Assembly: GCA_045104975.1 (NCBI GenBank)
Contig: JBGCCY010000097.1
Location: forward strand, 8,220-72,219
Direction: 5' to 3'
DNA length: 64,000 nt
Source of the DNA: CAJQQY01 sp045104975
Lineage (GTDB): Bacteria; Bacteroidota; Bacteroidia; Chitinophagales; Saprospiraceae
Shown: positions 1 through 8,720 of the stretch, in pieces
Numbering within the stretch: the first letter of the stretch is position 1
Layout of the letters: the number at the start of each line of letters is the position of its first letter
Made by a program: the position numbers and the translations under genes
Notes under the pieces: model-generated
Seen by the model: the letters and a program-made list of their open reading frames with translations, nothing else
Told to the model about the DNA's origin: nothing
The model's database searches: none

Positions 1-463
1 ACATGTTGGAGGTTGAGATTTTTTCTAATTCTTCTACCGCCTTCTCTCGATTCTTATTTCCTAAAAACATTAAAACCTGATTCCATTTGGCTACGTCAAA
101 GTTGACGTTTTCTAAATTATAAGCGGTGTTGTTTTTATTTTTTAAAACAAAATCATAAGCTTCGACCGCCTTTGGGAAATTCTTATTTTTGTAAAATGAT
201 TCAGCGGACCAATATTGTTGTTCGAGGTATTTGACATTTGTAATTGTATTGTTATCAATTACTGTTGGAGATTCAGTATTGGAACTATTGGTTAGGGTGG
301 GTTGAAAATATTGATTCATTATTGCAGCATTACTATAACTTCCGCTGCTCCACATAACTGATCCAAAAAATCCAATAATGATGATTAAACCAATAACAGG
401 TAACCATTTTTGAAAAGTTGTTTGTCGAGGTCTTTTCGATTCTGTGTCTTTTCTAAAACTCAT
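1..463 (-). CDS. TPR-like single-pass membrane protein, C-terminus beyond window
   Basis: The frame is open from an ATG at 463 to the left edge (154 codons visible), so the C-terminus is missing. The N-terminus is a basic, polar cytoplasmic segment (MSFRKDTESKRPRQ...) followed by one hydrophobic helix at about residues 22-37 (LPVIGLIIIIGFFGSV). After that comes a periplasmic Asn/Thr-rich linker and a stretch (YWSAESFYKNKNFPKAVEAYDFVL) that looks like the start of a tetratricopeptide repeat, with a second helix pair following. Such N-anchored TPR proteins are common in Bacteroidota and usually serve as scaffolds in envelope complexes; no specific partner can be named. The next gene (GDPD) lies on the same strand upstream, separated by a hairpin that looks like its terminator, so this gene probably has its own promoter in 464-495. 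The protein-like codon pattern makes the reading frame secure; the TPR call is an inference. Confidence 0.7.
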   Translation of the reverse strand, partial: MSFRKDTESKRPRQTTFQKWLPVIGLIIIIGFFGSVMWSSGSYSNAAIMNQYFQPTLTNSSNTESPTVIDNNTITNVKYLEQQYWSAESFYKNKNFPKAVEAYDFVLKNKNNTAYNLENVNFDVAKWNQVLMFLGNKNREKAVEELEKISTSNM

Positions 464-495
464 TTTTGTTAATGTTCTTTTGAAGTAAAGATAGA

Positions 496-532
496 ATACT
501 CACAAAGTGACTCAAAATCACCTTGTGAGTAT
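496..532 (-). terminator. Hairpin terminator of the GDPD gene
   Basis: Arms ATACTCACAA (496-505) and TTGTGAGTAT (523-532) pair perfectly, and an inner GTGA/TCAC extends the stem. The hairpin sits directly after the stop of the GDPD gene on the minus strand. The following tract (TCTATCTTTACTT) is only moderately T-rich. Confidence 0.6.
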
Positions 533-537
533 GGAGA

Positions 538-1473
538 TTATTTTTCAGCAACAACTGCTTCAATTCGATTCGGATAGTCCGTAATAATTCCATCGACACC
601 TATTTCGATCATCTTTTTCATGTCCTCTTTTTCATTGACTGTCCAAGGAATTACTTTAATATTTCTTTCATGCATTCTATCAATTACTTCTTTGGAAAGT
701 AACTTGAAATATGGACTATAAATGTTTGGTTTAAAAGTTATTTTTTTCAAATTATCTTCTGGCGAATCTTCATTATCAATTAAATAAGCAACAACCATCG
801 CAGGATTTTGTCGATTTATTTCTTCCAAAATATCAATATCAAATGATTGCAGATTGCAACGATTTTCAATTCCAGTTGCCTTACATGCTTCCAAAACTAA
901 TTGAACATATTCATCAGGATGTGGCGTTAATTTTCCATAGTACGCCTCTTCACTTTTTATTTCGATGTCAAAATTAGGCTTTGCTCGACCAGTCTTTTCA
1001 CAATAATCATCAACAGCTTTGACCATATCATTTAGTGATGGCTTATGAACTTTCATTGGTTGCTGATCTGGAAAACGTTCGTTGCCTCGACTGCCCACAT
1101 CATATTTTTTGATTTCTTCATAAGTCATTTCATAAAGCAAAATGCTTTTTTCTTCCTCCTCCAAGATTGGTTTCCCATCAGGATGCGAACTAATCTTATG
1201 ATTGAACCACGGCTCGTGAGTAACAATTACTTTTTTGTCTTTGGAAATTGCGACATCGAGTTCTAAAGTAGTTACAGGGAATTCCAAAGCTTTGATAAAA
1301 GCAGGAATTGTATTTTCAGGAAGTAAGCCTCTTGCACCTCGATGACCTTGCCAATCGATGGATTTTTCTTTTGTTGAATTTGACATTTGTTGACCTTTTG
1401 AAATGATGTTTTTGGTGTTTTTTGGACTACAAGAAATACAAAAAACTAGAAGGGTAAAGATAAAAATTCGCAT
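538..1473 (-). CDS. Glycerophosphodiester phosphodiesterase lipoprotein
   Basis: This 311-residue protein hydrolyses glycerophosphodiesters to glycerol-3-phosphate and an alcohol, by family membership (GDPD, PF03009). A lipoprotein signal ends at Cys15 (CISC), so the enzyme is expected to be anchored in the envelope. Family signatures visible are HRGARG (His44), ENT (54), ELDV (Glu71, Asp73) and THE (His86), together the usual metal and acid/base set, and the C-terminus has the PWTVNE and GVDGIITDYPNR motifs typical of the last strands of the TIM barrel. Length is normal for periplasmic GDPDs (GlpQ/UgpQ type). It is monocistronic: a terminator follows, and the next gene upstream is divergent. 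A periplasmic role in recycling phospholipid head groups is inferred from the lipobox and family. Confidence 0.92.
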   Translation of the reverse strand: MRIFIFTLLVFCISCSPKNTKNIISKGQQMSNSTKEKSIDWQGHRGARGLLPENTIPAFIKALEFPVTTLELDVAISKDKKVIVTHEPWFNHKISSHPDGKPILEEEEKSILLYEMTYEEIKKYDVGSRGNERFPDQQPMKVHKPSLNDMVKAVDDYCEKTGRAKPNFDIEIKSEEAYYGKLTPHPDEYVQLVLEACKATGIENRCNLQSFDIDILEEINRQNPAMVVAYLIDNEDSPEDNLKKITFKPNIYSPYFKLLSKEVIDRMHERNIKVIPWTVNEKEDMKKMIEIGVDGIITDYPNRIEAVVAEK

Positions 1474-1895
1474 GATTATTTTTATAGCAAATATCTAAAA
1501 TTACATTTTAAAAACGAACCACGGACGCTTCGTTATAGGATCCAAGAACTATAGAATTCAAATTGTGCTTGACTGTGGTTCGTGGTTCGTCTAGCGAAGC
1601 GTCCGTGGTTCGTTTTTCGTAAAAAAGTTTGTGGAAAACCCAATGTCTTTTGATTTAAAAATAAATAATAAAAAAGTTAAATTTGTGCGTTTTAGGAATG
1701 GGAACCAAAACCTTTATAGGTTATTATTTCCCGATTCCTTATAAATTGACTTTGAAAAATTAAAACTCTTTTTTACTAGTAAAAAGATTCTTAGACAAAG
1801 CCTGTGTTTTTAAGTCATGTTAAAACTGCAATCAATATTTTCGATTACAATTTTAATATGACCACAAGCTTAGTCTAAGAATGTAAAAAAATAAT
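1474..1895. other. Divergent intergenic region with a dyad repeat
   Basis: This 422-bp region separates the divergent GDPD and YfhO-like genes and must hold both promoters. It carries the 22-bp-arm inverted repeat at 1511-1616. A TAAATTTG sequence at 1678-1685 matches the Bacteroidota -7 consensus TAnnTTTG, but no TTG lies 19 bp upstream, so I do not call it as a promoter. No coding potential was seen. Confidence 0.5.
1511..1616. repeat. Perfect 22-bp inverted repeat, 62-bp spacer
   Basis: The arm at 1511-1532 (AAAACGAACCACGGACGC plus TTCG) is the exact reverse complement of 1595-1616. The spacer contains a third, partial copy (GTGGTTCGTGGTTCGT, about 1574-1590). Because the flanking genes are divergent, this element is upstream of both and cannot be a simple terminator. 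It looks like a mobile or amplified intergenic dyad of the type seen repeatedly in this window. Confidence 0.85.
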
Positions 1896-4439
1896 ATGAA
1901 TAACTCTTCCTTTTTTCAAAAAGCCCTTCCACATGTGGTGGCAATTCTAAGTTTTTTAGTGATTTGTAGTATGTATTTTTCTCCTCAATTAAATGGGAAA
2001 ACTGTGCAAGCACATGATACTATTTCAAGTCATGGAATGTCACGTGAAATGACCGATTTCTATAATGAAACTGGCGAGCGAACTTTGTGGACTAACACCA
2101 TGTTTGGAGGAATGCCGACGTATCAGATTGGAGCAGTTCAGCCAACGAATTCATTGAAATATGTAGAAAAAACAATGCGTCTTTATATTCCTCGACCAAT
2201 AGGATATTTCTTTGCGATGATGGTTGGATTTTATATTACCATGCTTTTGTTTGGTGTCAATCCGTGGGTCAGTTTGATTGGAGCGATCGCCTTTTCTATC
2301 ACGACGAACAACTTAATTTTGTTTGGTGCAGGGCATATGACCAAGCTGAGGACATTTGCATTTTTTGGATTTATGCTGGTCGGAATTGTGATGGCTTTTA
2401 GGAAAAAATATATACCCGGAGCGACTCTATTTGCACTAGGATTTGGAATTAACTTGTATGCCAACCATATTCAAATGACGTATTATTTATTTATAGTTTT
2501 TGGAATTTATGGTTTGATTGAATTGGTAAAACATGCTCAACGAGGAGAAATGCAATCGTTTGGAAAAGCGGTAATGTATCTCGGAATTGGTGGACTTTTG
2601 GCAATCGGATCAAGTGCAACAAGTTTGTGGACTACCTATGAATATCAAAAAGATACCATGCGGGGAAATCCAATTTTGACCAAAGAAGCAAATGCGGTAG
2701 AAACGAGTAGTAATACCAAAGGTCTAGATTGGAAATATGCGATGCAGTATAGTAATAATTGGTTGGATTTATTTTCTTCTTTTATTCCTGGAGTAGTTGG
2801 CGGTGGCGGCGGAGAAATTGTTAGTGAAAAAAGTGCAACTGCAAAATTTATTTCTAAAAGAGGTCAATACAAAAAAGCTCCTCTCTATTGGGGAGCAGTT
2901 GGAAAAGGGAGTTCAACAGCCGGACCAGTTTATTTTGGAGCAGCTATGTTTTTTATTTTTTTTCTAGGATTATTAGTCGTCAAAGGATCATTGAAATGGG
3001 GAATTGGAGCAGGAGTTGTATTGACGATGTTGCTTTCTTTGGGAGATCATTTTGAATTTTTCAATAGATTGTTTTTTGATTATTTTCCGTTGTACAGTAA
3101 ATTTCGAACACCCAATTCTATACTTGCCATCACCGCATTTTTAATTCCAGTTTTGGGAACATTAGCTATTTCAGATATCATTAAAGGAAATAGATCAAAG
3201 GACGAATTACTCAAGTCGCTTTACATAGCAACAGGTGTCCTAGGAGGAATATGTTTATTTTTTGGATTTTTTGGAGGATCTTTTTTCGACTTTACCTATG
3301 CAGCTAGAGATGCGAATTATGCTGCCAACCCTGAATTTTTGAGTGCCTTAAAAACAGATCGAGCTGCTTTGATGCAATCTGATTCGTTGAGATCGTTGGG
3401 AATCATTTTAGTTTCAGCAGGTTTGATTTGGGCATTTTTGACAAATAAAATCAAACAGAATATTTTGTTAGTTGGTTTGGCGGTGATTACCATTGGAGAT
3501 TTATGGACGGTTGGGAAAAGATATTTGAATGAAGATAATTTTACCAGCGAAAGAAAATATGAATCGTATAAAAACCCTCGACCAGTTGATACTAAAATTT
3601 CTAGTGATAAAGATCTCCATTTTAGAGTGCACGATTTTACGATCAATGTTTGGAATTCTTCTTCGACTTCTTACTTTCATAATACGATCGGAGGATACCA
3701 TCCAGCGAAGTTGCAACGGATTCAAGATTTGTTTGAAAGAAATTTAATGGGAGAGGATAACTCGTTACGAAAAGGTCTTTCCTCTCAAACAAGCGCTGAT
3801 CTTTTTGGAAATATTCCAGCCTTCAATATGTTGAACACGAAATATTTTATTGGAAATCCAGATGCGGCTCCCATTCGAAATCCTCGTGCAATGGGCAATG
3901 CTTGGTTCGTCGATAATGTAAAAATGGTGGAAAATCCGAATGCTGAAATTGATGCATTAAAAGGTTTGGATGTTGCTTCAACTGCCATCGTTCACCAAGA
4001 ATTTTCGGATTATGTAAGCGGTCTAAATCTTTCAAAAAATGGAACCATAAAATTGACTGATTATAAACCGAATCACATGACTTACGAAAGTAATACGACT
4101 AGTGATCAGTTGGCTTTATTCTCTGAAGTTTGGTATGGACCGAACAAAGGATGGCAAGCATATATTGATGGAACTGCGGTAGATCATATTCGAGCAAATT
4201 ATATTTTACGTGGATTGAAAGTTCCTGCAGGACAACATAAAATTGAATTTGTTTTTGCTCCGAAATCTTATTCAATTGGAAAAATTATTACGTTGATTTG
4301 TTCTTTGACTATTGTTTTATCCTTGTTGTGGTTTGCCTATAATTCATTTATGAAATTGAAAGAGGAAGATGCACCTGTGGAAAGTGTTGAAGCAAAAAGT
4401 CCATTGAAGAAAACAACTCCTAAAAAGAAGAAGAAATAA
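1896..4439 (+). CDS. YfhO-like multi-pass membrane protein
   Basis: The protein has 847 residues with about a dozen predicted membrane helices: one at about 12-32, a dense cluster from 95 to 260, more from 345 to 470 and 500-545, a long extracytoplasmic domain at about 560-790, and a final helix at 800-825 before a Lys-rich cytoplasmic tail. This architecture and the start of the mature region (...GKTVQAHDTISSHGMSREMTDFYNETGE) match the bacterial YfhO membrane protein family (PF09586), GT-C-fold enzymes. In Firmicutes YfhO modifies lipoteichoic acid with sugar; in Bacteroidota the substrate is unknown. It is followed by a GT4 gene 108 bp downstream in the same direction, with a 14-bp perfect hairpin between them. 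The neighbourhood supports a role in decorating an envelope glycan. Family call is firm; substrate is not. Confidence 0.85.
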   Translation: MNNSSFFQKALPHVVAILSFLVICSMYFSPQLNGKTVQAHDTISSHGMSREMTDFYNETGERTLWTNTMFGGMPTYQIGAVQPTNSLKYVEKTMRLYIPRPIGYFFAMMVGFYITMLLFGVNPWVSLIGAIAFSITTNNLILFGAGHMTKLRTFAFFGFMLVGIVMAFRKKYIPGATLFALGFGINLYANHIQMTYYLFIVFGIYGLIELVKHAQRGEMQSFGKAVMYLGIGGLLAIGSSATSLWTTYEYQKDTMRGNPILTKEANAVETSSNTKGLDWKYAMQYSNNWLDLFSSFIPGVVGGGGGEIVSEKSATAKFISKRGQYKKAPLYWGAVGKGSSTAGPVYFGAAMFFIFFLGLLVVKGSLKWGIGAGVVLTMLLSLGDHFEFFNRLFFDYFPLYSKFRTPNSILAITAFLIPVLGTLAISDIIKGNRSKDELLKSLYIATGVLGGICLFFGFFGGSFFDFTYAARDANYAANPEFLSALKTDRAALMQSDSLRSLGIILVSAGLIWAFLTNKIKQNILLVGLAVITIGDLWTVGKRYLNEDNFTSERKYESYKNPRPVDTKISSDKDLHFRVHDFTINVWNSSSTSYFHNTIGGYHPAKLQRIQDLFERNLMGEDNSLRKGLSSQTSADLFGNIPAFNMLNTKYFIGNPDAAPIRNPRAMGNAWFVDNVKMVENPNAEIDALKGLDVASTAIVHQEFSDYVSGLNLSKNGTIKLTDYKPNHMTYESNTTSDQLALFSEVWYGPNKGWQAYIDGTAVDHIRANYILRGLKVPAGQHKIEFVFAPKSYSIGKIITLICSLTIVLSLLWFAYNSFMKLKEEDAPVESVEAKSPLKKTTPKKKKK

Positions 4440-4489
4440 TTTTTAGTTGATTTAGAATGTTGTCAATTTAATTGATTTTAGTAGCGAAA

Positions 4490-4522
4490 AGGTATCGGAT
4501 CCCTTCAAGGGATCCGATACCT
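4490..4522. repeat. Perfect 14-bp hairpin between co-directional genes
   Basis: Arms AGGTATCGGATCCC (4490-4503) and GGGATCCGATACCT (4509-4522) enclose the loop TTCAA. No T-tract follows (the next bases are AAACGTTATAA), so it is not a canonical intrinsic terminator. It could attenuate, or stabilise the 3' end of the upstream message, or be a small dispersed palindrome. Confidence 0.8.
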
Positions 4523-4547
4523 AAACGTTATAATTCAACAAAGAGTT

Positions 4548-5840
4548 ATGAAGGAAAAGCAGTTGAAAAAAAGAGTCCTTATCATCACTTATTACTGGGT
4601 TCCGATGGGCGGATCTGGCGTTCAGCGTTGGGTAAAGTTTTCCAAATACTTGCCTGAAAATGGATGGCAGCCGGTCATTTATACGCCTTCTAATCCAGAC
4701 TTTCCTTTGCGAGATGAATCATTTTTAGCGGATGTTCCAGAGAGTTGTGAAGTGATTCGACAACCGATTTGGGAACCTTATCGTCTTGCGTCTCTTTTTT
4801 CCAAGAAAAAAAATCTGAATACTGGAATGCTCCGCAAAGGTGAAGAAACATCTTGGAAAGATAATTTACTCAACTACATTCGAAGTAATTATTTCATTCC
4901 TGACCCCCGCGTTTTTTGGGTAAAAAAATCAATCAAGTTTCTAACAAAGTATTTACAAGAAAATCCAGTTGATGTAATTGTCACCAATGGACCGCCGCAT
5001 AGTATGCATTTGATTGGGTTAGGTTTGAAGAAAAAATTAGGGATAAAATGGGTGGCAGATTTTCGAGATCCTTGGACGAATATTGATTTTTATCATTCTC
5101 TAAAATTGACTAAAAGTTCAGATCGAAAACATCGGGCATTGGAAAAAGAAGTAGTCAGTTCAGCTAATATAGTTACGGTTGTCGGGAAGTCGATGCAAGG
5201 CGAATATCTTGAATATTCTGATAATGTAAAAGTGATTACGAATGGTTACGATCAATCTATTTCCCAAAAAGAAGTTGTGCGTGATACTAAATTTTCGATG
5301 GCTCACATCGGTCTGATGAACGCAGATCGGAATCCAAAAATGCTTTGGAAAGTTTTGAAAAAAATAGGAGAGGAGCTGCCAGAGTTTTTAGCAGACTTAG
5401 AAATTAAGTTGATCGGAAAAGTAAGTGGAGATGTTATCAATGCGATTGAAGAAAATAACTTGACATCTCAATTAACTTTGATTGATTATGTTCCGCATAG
5501 CGAAGTTCATGGCTTGCAGCAAGCTTCGCAAATCCTGTTACTCGTTGTGAATGACACTCCGAATGCGAAAGGAATTTTGACTGGGAAAATTTTTGAATAT
5601 TTGATGGCTCGTCGACCGATTTTAGCAGTTGCGCCAGAAGATGGAGATTTGGCAGAAATAATTAACCAGACAGAATCAGGAGAAGTTTTTGGCTTTTTAG
5701 AAATGAAAAAATTGGAAGTTTTTGTTTTAAAATCCTATGCTGATTATAAAAAAGGAAGTTTAGAAATTCAATCACATAGTATTGAAAAGTATAGTCGACA
5801 AAGTTTGACGAAGGATATGGTTGCGCTTTTTGAAGATTGA
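4548..5840 (+). CDS. Glycosyltransferase family 4 protein
   Basis: The protein has 430 residues. The N-terminus (KRVLIITYYWVPMGGSGVQR) is the first strand and glycine loop of a GT-B, GT4-type N-domain. The C-terminal domain begins near residue 245 (FSMAHIGLMNADRNPKML), and the donor-site region reads KGILTGKIFEYLMARRPILAV near 345-365, matching the K-x-FEY...RPI pattern of this family. It would transfer a nucleotide-activated sugar to an acceptor in envelope glycan assembly, in the cytoplasm or on the inner membrane face. The first ATG (4548) is used; it leaves a short basic leader before the first beta strand. A long hairpin repeat follows the stop before the convergent flippase gene. Donor and acceptor cannot be read from sequence. 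Confidence 0.88.
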   Translation: MKEKQLKKRVLIITYYWVPMGGSGVQRWVKFSKYLPENGWQPVIYTPSNPDFPLRDESFLADVPESCEVIRQPIWEPYRLASLFSKKKNLNTGMLRKGEETSWKDNLLNYIRSNYFIPDPRVFWVKKSIKFLTKYLQENPVDVIVTNGPPHSMHLIGLGLKKKLGIKWVADFRDPWTNIDFYHSLKLTKSSDRKHRALEKEVVSSANIVTVVGKSMQGEYLEYSDNVKVITNGYDQSISQKEVVRDTKFSMAHIGLMNADRNPKMLWKVLKKIGEELPEFLADLEIKLIGKVSGDVINAIEENNLTSQLTLIDYVPHSEVHGLQQASQILLLVVNDTPNAKGILTGKIFEYLMARRPILAVAPEDGDLAEIINQTESGEVFGFLEMKKLEVFVLKSYADYKKGSLEIQSHSIEKYSRQSLTKDMVALFED

Positions 5841-5934
5841 TTTTTTACTACATAGGCACATAGAGAACATAGGTTCGGTATTATTTTCCTACAAAAAATA
5901 TCTATGTTTTCTATGTGCATATGTGGTGAAAAAA
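5841..5934. repeat. Imperfect 32-bp inverted repeat between convergent genes
   Basis: The left arm (5841-5872, containing GGCACATAGAGAACATAG) pairs with the right arm (5902-5934, CTATGTTTTCTATGTGC...) with only a few mismatches. Runs of T and A lie at the outer ends, so on either strand the RNA would form a long hairpin followed by U residues. It fills almost the whole gap between two convergent genes and is a plausible bidirectional terminator built from a dyad repeat. Confidence 0.75.
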
Positions 5935-5938
5935 CATT

Positions 5939-7438
5939 CTATTTGTTCCCTACAAAATTTTTCAACTTATCCAATCCACTTCTCACCATCCCATTCACAT
6001 CAGGCGAAATTTCCAAATATAAAGTCAACCCACCATAAACAATCGTCAATAAAATCGAACGTAACATTATATTTACAATTGGATGAAAGTTAAATGGAAT
6101 AAAATACATCATCGCCCAACATAACCCTGCCAACAATAAAATTTTCACCGTAGCAAAAGTAAATGGTTGCATTTTAAAGTTGACCCAAATAAAAATCAGC
6201 TTCACCAGGTTAAACAAACTCAAGGAACAAAACGTAGCGATCGCACTTCCCACTATTCCATATTTTGGAATAAAATATAAATTGAAAACGATATTTAGAA
6301 TAGCTAAAACGAAGAGGGCGTAAAAATTAAATTGGTACTTTTTAGAGAAACCTATAATGTCTGTATTCAAGCTTGTTGCTAGGTCAACCAATTTGGCTAA
6401 GCCTAAAAATAAAATTACATTGACACCTGTGGTAACCATTTCTGAGTTAGGCATTACTTCAAATAAATCATTAATAGAACCCCATATTCCTAAAAAAACA
6501 AACCAACCAATGATGAGCAAAACGGTGGATGATTTTTGATAAATCATTTTGATGTGTGCTAAATCATTCGCCTCCCAACTCGCAGAAATGATCGGCGAAG
6601 AAATAGCAATAATTCCTTTGGCAGGTTTTGAAATTACTTCGGTAATCACCAACGCAATTCCATATATTCCACTCGAGGCAACATTAATCATACCCGCCAC
6701 CATCAACGTATCAATCTTAAATGCCAGTTGACTTCCCAAAGCATTGAGTAAACCAAAAAGTGAAAATTTTTGAATCTCTTTTCGCAAAGGAGTTTTGATA
6801 AAGTTTAAATTTAGTCGGAAGAAAAGTTGACCCAGAGATTTGGTATAAATCAGAAATCCAATCAAAACCAGCACGTAATTTAAGATGACTCCAATTACAA
6901 AAAATTGAGTGCCAATATATTTTCCCAAAAATAAAAGTGCTAAAACGGGAACGGTTATTTTGATAAATAATTCAAAGATATTAGGAATGACGATTCGTTT
7001 AAAATTCGAAACATACTTATAAAAAATCGCATTAAAAGTAAATAGAAAAACCATCGGAACGAGGTAATAAAAGTATTCTGTCAGCAAATCAATACTTTCA
7101 CTTTCCTTCAATAATACATCGAGTAAAAAATATCTAATAAGTGGTAAGCAAATTAAGAAAAACAAAAAACCAATCGAACTTCCGATTAATAAAAACCCTA
7201 AAAAGCCATGATGCCCAGTTTTTAAGTCTTTAAATTTTGGAAAAAACTTAACGGCATGAGTACTCAATCCAAGCGAAAAGAACGAGACACTCAACATCGT
7301 TGCATCAATGATTACTTTGAACAATCCATACAACTCAGGTATTCTTGGATAAATGAAAATGGTGCTAAAAAGTCCAATCACTACTCCAAAGTAACTAACA
7401 ATTGTATGTTTTAAACCTTGTCTCTGAATGACACCCAT
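5939..7438 (-). CDS. Wzx-type polysaccharide/lipid-linked oligosaccharide flippase
   Basis: The protein has 499 residues of almost continuous hydrophobic segments (12-14 predicted helices), with the N-terminus GVIQRQGLKHTIVSYFGVVIGLFSTIFIYP. This matches the polysaccharide transport (PST)/MATE-like flippase family that moves undecaprenyl-linked glycan units across the inner membrane. Typical features are the repeated GLSTHAVKFFPKFKD-like loop near residues 57-75 and the second-half repeat. It starts 10 bp after the stop of the CDP-glycerol phosphotransferase family gene on the same strand, so the two are almost certainly co-transcribed. The context of glycosyltransferases on both sides fits an export role for a surface polymer. 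The glycan carried is unknown. Confidence 0.88.
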   Translation of the reverse strand: MGVIQRQGLKHTIVSYFGVVIGLFSTIFIYPRIPELYGLFKVIIDATMLSVSFFSLGLSTHAVKFFPKFKDLKTGHHGFLGFLLIGSSIGFLFFLICLPLIRYFLLDVLLKESESIDLLTEYFYYLVPMVFLFTFNAIFYKYVSNFKRIVIPNIFELFIKITVPVLALLFLGKYIGTQFFVIGVILNYVLVLIGFLIYTKSLGQLFFRLNLNFIKTPLRKEIQKFSLFGLLNALGSQLAFKIDTLMVAGMINVASSGIYGIALVITEVISKPAKGIIAISSPIISASWEANDLAHIKMIYQKSSTVLLIIGWFVFLGIWGSINDLFEVMPNSEMVTTGVNVILFLGLAKLVDLATSLNTDIIGFSKKYQFNFYALFVLAILNIVFNLYFIPKYGIVGSAIATFCSLSLFNLVKLIFIWVNFKMQPFTFATVKILLLAGLCWAMMYFIPFNFHPIVNIMLRSILLTIVYGGLTLYLEISPDVNGMVRSGLDKLKNFVGNK

Positions 7439-7447
7439 GTAGGAAAA

Positions 7448-8584
7448 TTAGGAATGACTGGTTATAAAATTGAATAATCGCTCACTAGCTTGACCATCAT
7501 TATATTGATGGAAGCGCTCGGTTATTTCTTTTCTTCGTAACTTATCTTTAGCTGGATTTTCGAGGTTGTTTTTGATGCTTTCAATGAATTCTTTTTGAGT
7601 GAGCGTTTTATCACCGCAAGTCACTTCATCAAAATCATACAACAATCCTCTCTCCTCTAAGTACGCTTCTAAATCGTAGGGTATATAAATTATTGGACGA
7701 TCAAGCAACAAGAAATCAAAGAAGACACTCGAATAATCTGTCAATAAAATATCGCAATCCAACAGCATCTGTTGAATATCTATATCATTAACGACAGAAG
7801 TTTTTATTCTAATATTTGGATTGTCTTCTACGATTTCAAGAAGACGTTGATTGGTAGAATCTCTTTTGTGTGGTTTGATAACTATTTCAACGTTGTTTTT
7901 TGATAAGAAGTCATTCAATTCTTTTTTATCAAAATCCGAAAATGGAAAAAATTCTGTAGGTGCGGTATCTCTAAAAGTAGGTAAATATAAAATCGTGGTT
8001 TTTTTATCAATGGCCTTTTGCCTATTTCTTTGTCCAAAATAAATATCGTTTCGAGGGTAACCGAAAGTGATAAAAGTTTCTTTTGGATATTTAAAAGCAT
8101 CCATCATTCTCTTACGTTCCGTTTCAGAGCAAACCAAGAAATAATTCAGATTCAAATTAATCTTTCCTTGACTATTAACTTTTGAAAGATAGCCCACATT
8201 TTTAAAGGTGATGGCATGCCACATATTAATGACAATTTGTTTTTTATTAGTAGGCATGAATGGAAAAATATCACCGTTCCCGTTGGACAACAAAACAAAC
8301 TTAGCTCGAAGGTATACCAATAATGCTTGGAAGGAAAATGCATAAATAATATGATGACCAAATTTAGTTTTTAATTTATTATACAATCTCTTGTTTTTCG
8401 TCAAGAGATAAAACTCAAAATCATTGTCCTCTTTTTTCCACAAAAACTCAAAGAAATATTTACTGTTATCGTTATAAAAACTAGCGTTTGGAATACCAAT
8501 CAAAATCGTCTTTTTATCCTTTGGATAAATTTCACAAACCCATTTAAAAATACTACTGAATATTTGTTGTAAAAATAATTTCAT
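7448..8584 (-). CDS. CDP-glycerol:poly(glycerophosphate) glycerophosphotransferase family protein
   Basis: The protein has 378 residues, a typical size for a single-domain TagB/TagF-like enzyme (PF04464). Diagnostic segments are NMWHAITFKNVGYLSK (about 121-136), the LPTFRD motif near 204, EIVIKPHKRD near 233, and the C-terminal signature LLTDYSSVFFDFLLLDRPIIYIPYD (about 286-310) followed by ERGLLYDF. In Firmicutes these enzymes build glycerol- or ribitol-phosphate teichoic acid; in Gram-negative bacteria members attach polyol-phosphate units to capsule or O-antigen. The gene lies 9 bp upstream of the flippase, so a phosphate-containing surface glycan exported by that flippase is a reasonable inference. 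Substrate is unproven. Confidence 0.85.
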   Translation of the reverse strand: MKLFLQQIFSSIFKWVCEIYPKDKKTILIGIPNASFYNDNSKYFFEFLWKKEDNDFEFYLLTKNKRLYNKLKTKFGHHIIYAFSFQALLVYLRAKFVLLSNGNGDIFPFMPTNKKQIVINMWHAITFKNVGYLSKVNSQGKINLNLNYFLVCSETERKRMMDAFKYPKETFITFGYPRNDIYFGQRNRQKAIDKKTTILYLPTFRDTAPTEFFPFSDFDKKELNDFLSKNNVEIVIKPHKRDSTNQRLLEIVEDNPNIRIKTSVVNDIDIQQMLLDCDILLTDYSSVFFDFLLLDRPIIYIPYDLEAYLEERGLLYDFDEVTCGDKTLTQKEFIESIKNNLENPAKDKLRRKEITERFHQYNDGQASERLFNFITSHS

Positions 8585-8595
8585 TAAATTTTTTT

Positions 8596-8711
8596 CGTTT
8601 GACGTTGAACGTTTTACGTTAAATATTATTCTAGAAAAAATTCTATTAAATTATTAGTCTAAATAAAATTGATTGGCTGTTTCGTAAACGTCGAATGTTC
8701 AACGTCAAACG
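8596..8711. repeat. Inverted repeat of the GACGTTGAACGTTTTAC family
   Basis: The arms share 15 exact base pairs: CGTTTGACGTTGAAC at 8596-8610 and its reverse complement at 8697-8711. Further partial matches (ACGTTTTACGTT / CGTAAACG) extend toward the centre. The inner part GACGTTGAACGTTTTAC (8601-8617) occurs again, inverted, at 27322-27338, so this is a dispersed element. It sits between the methyltransferase and the CDP-glycerol phosphotransferase family gene, which are on the same strand. Confidence 0.8.
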
Positions 8712-8720
8712 AATAACGTC

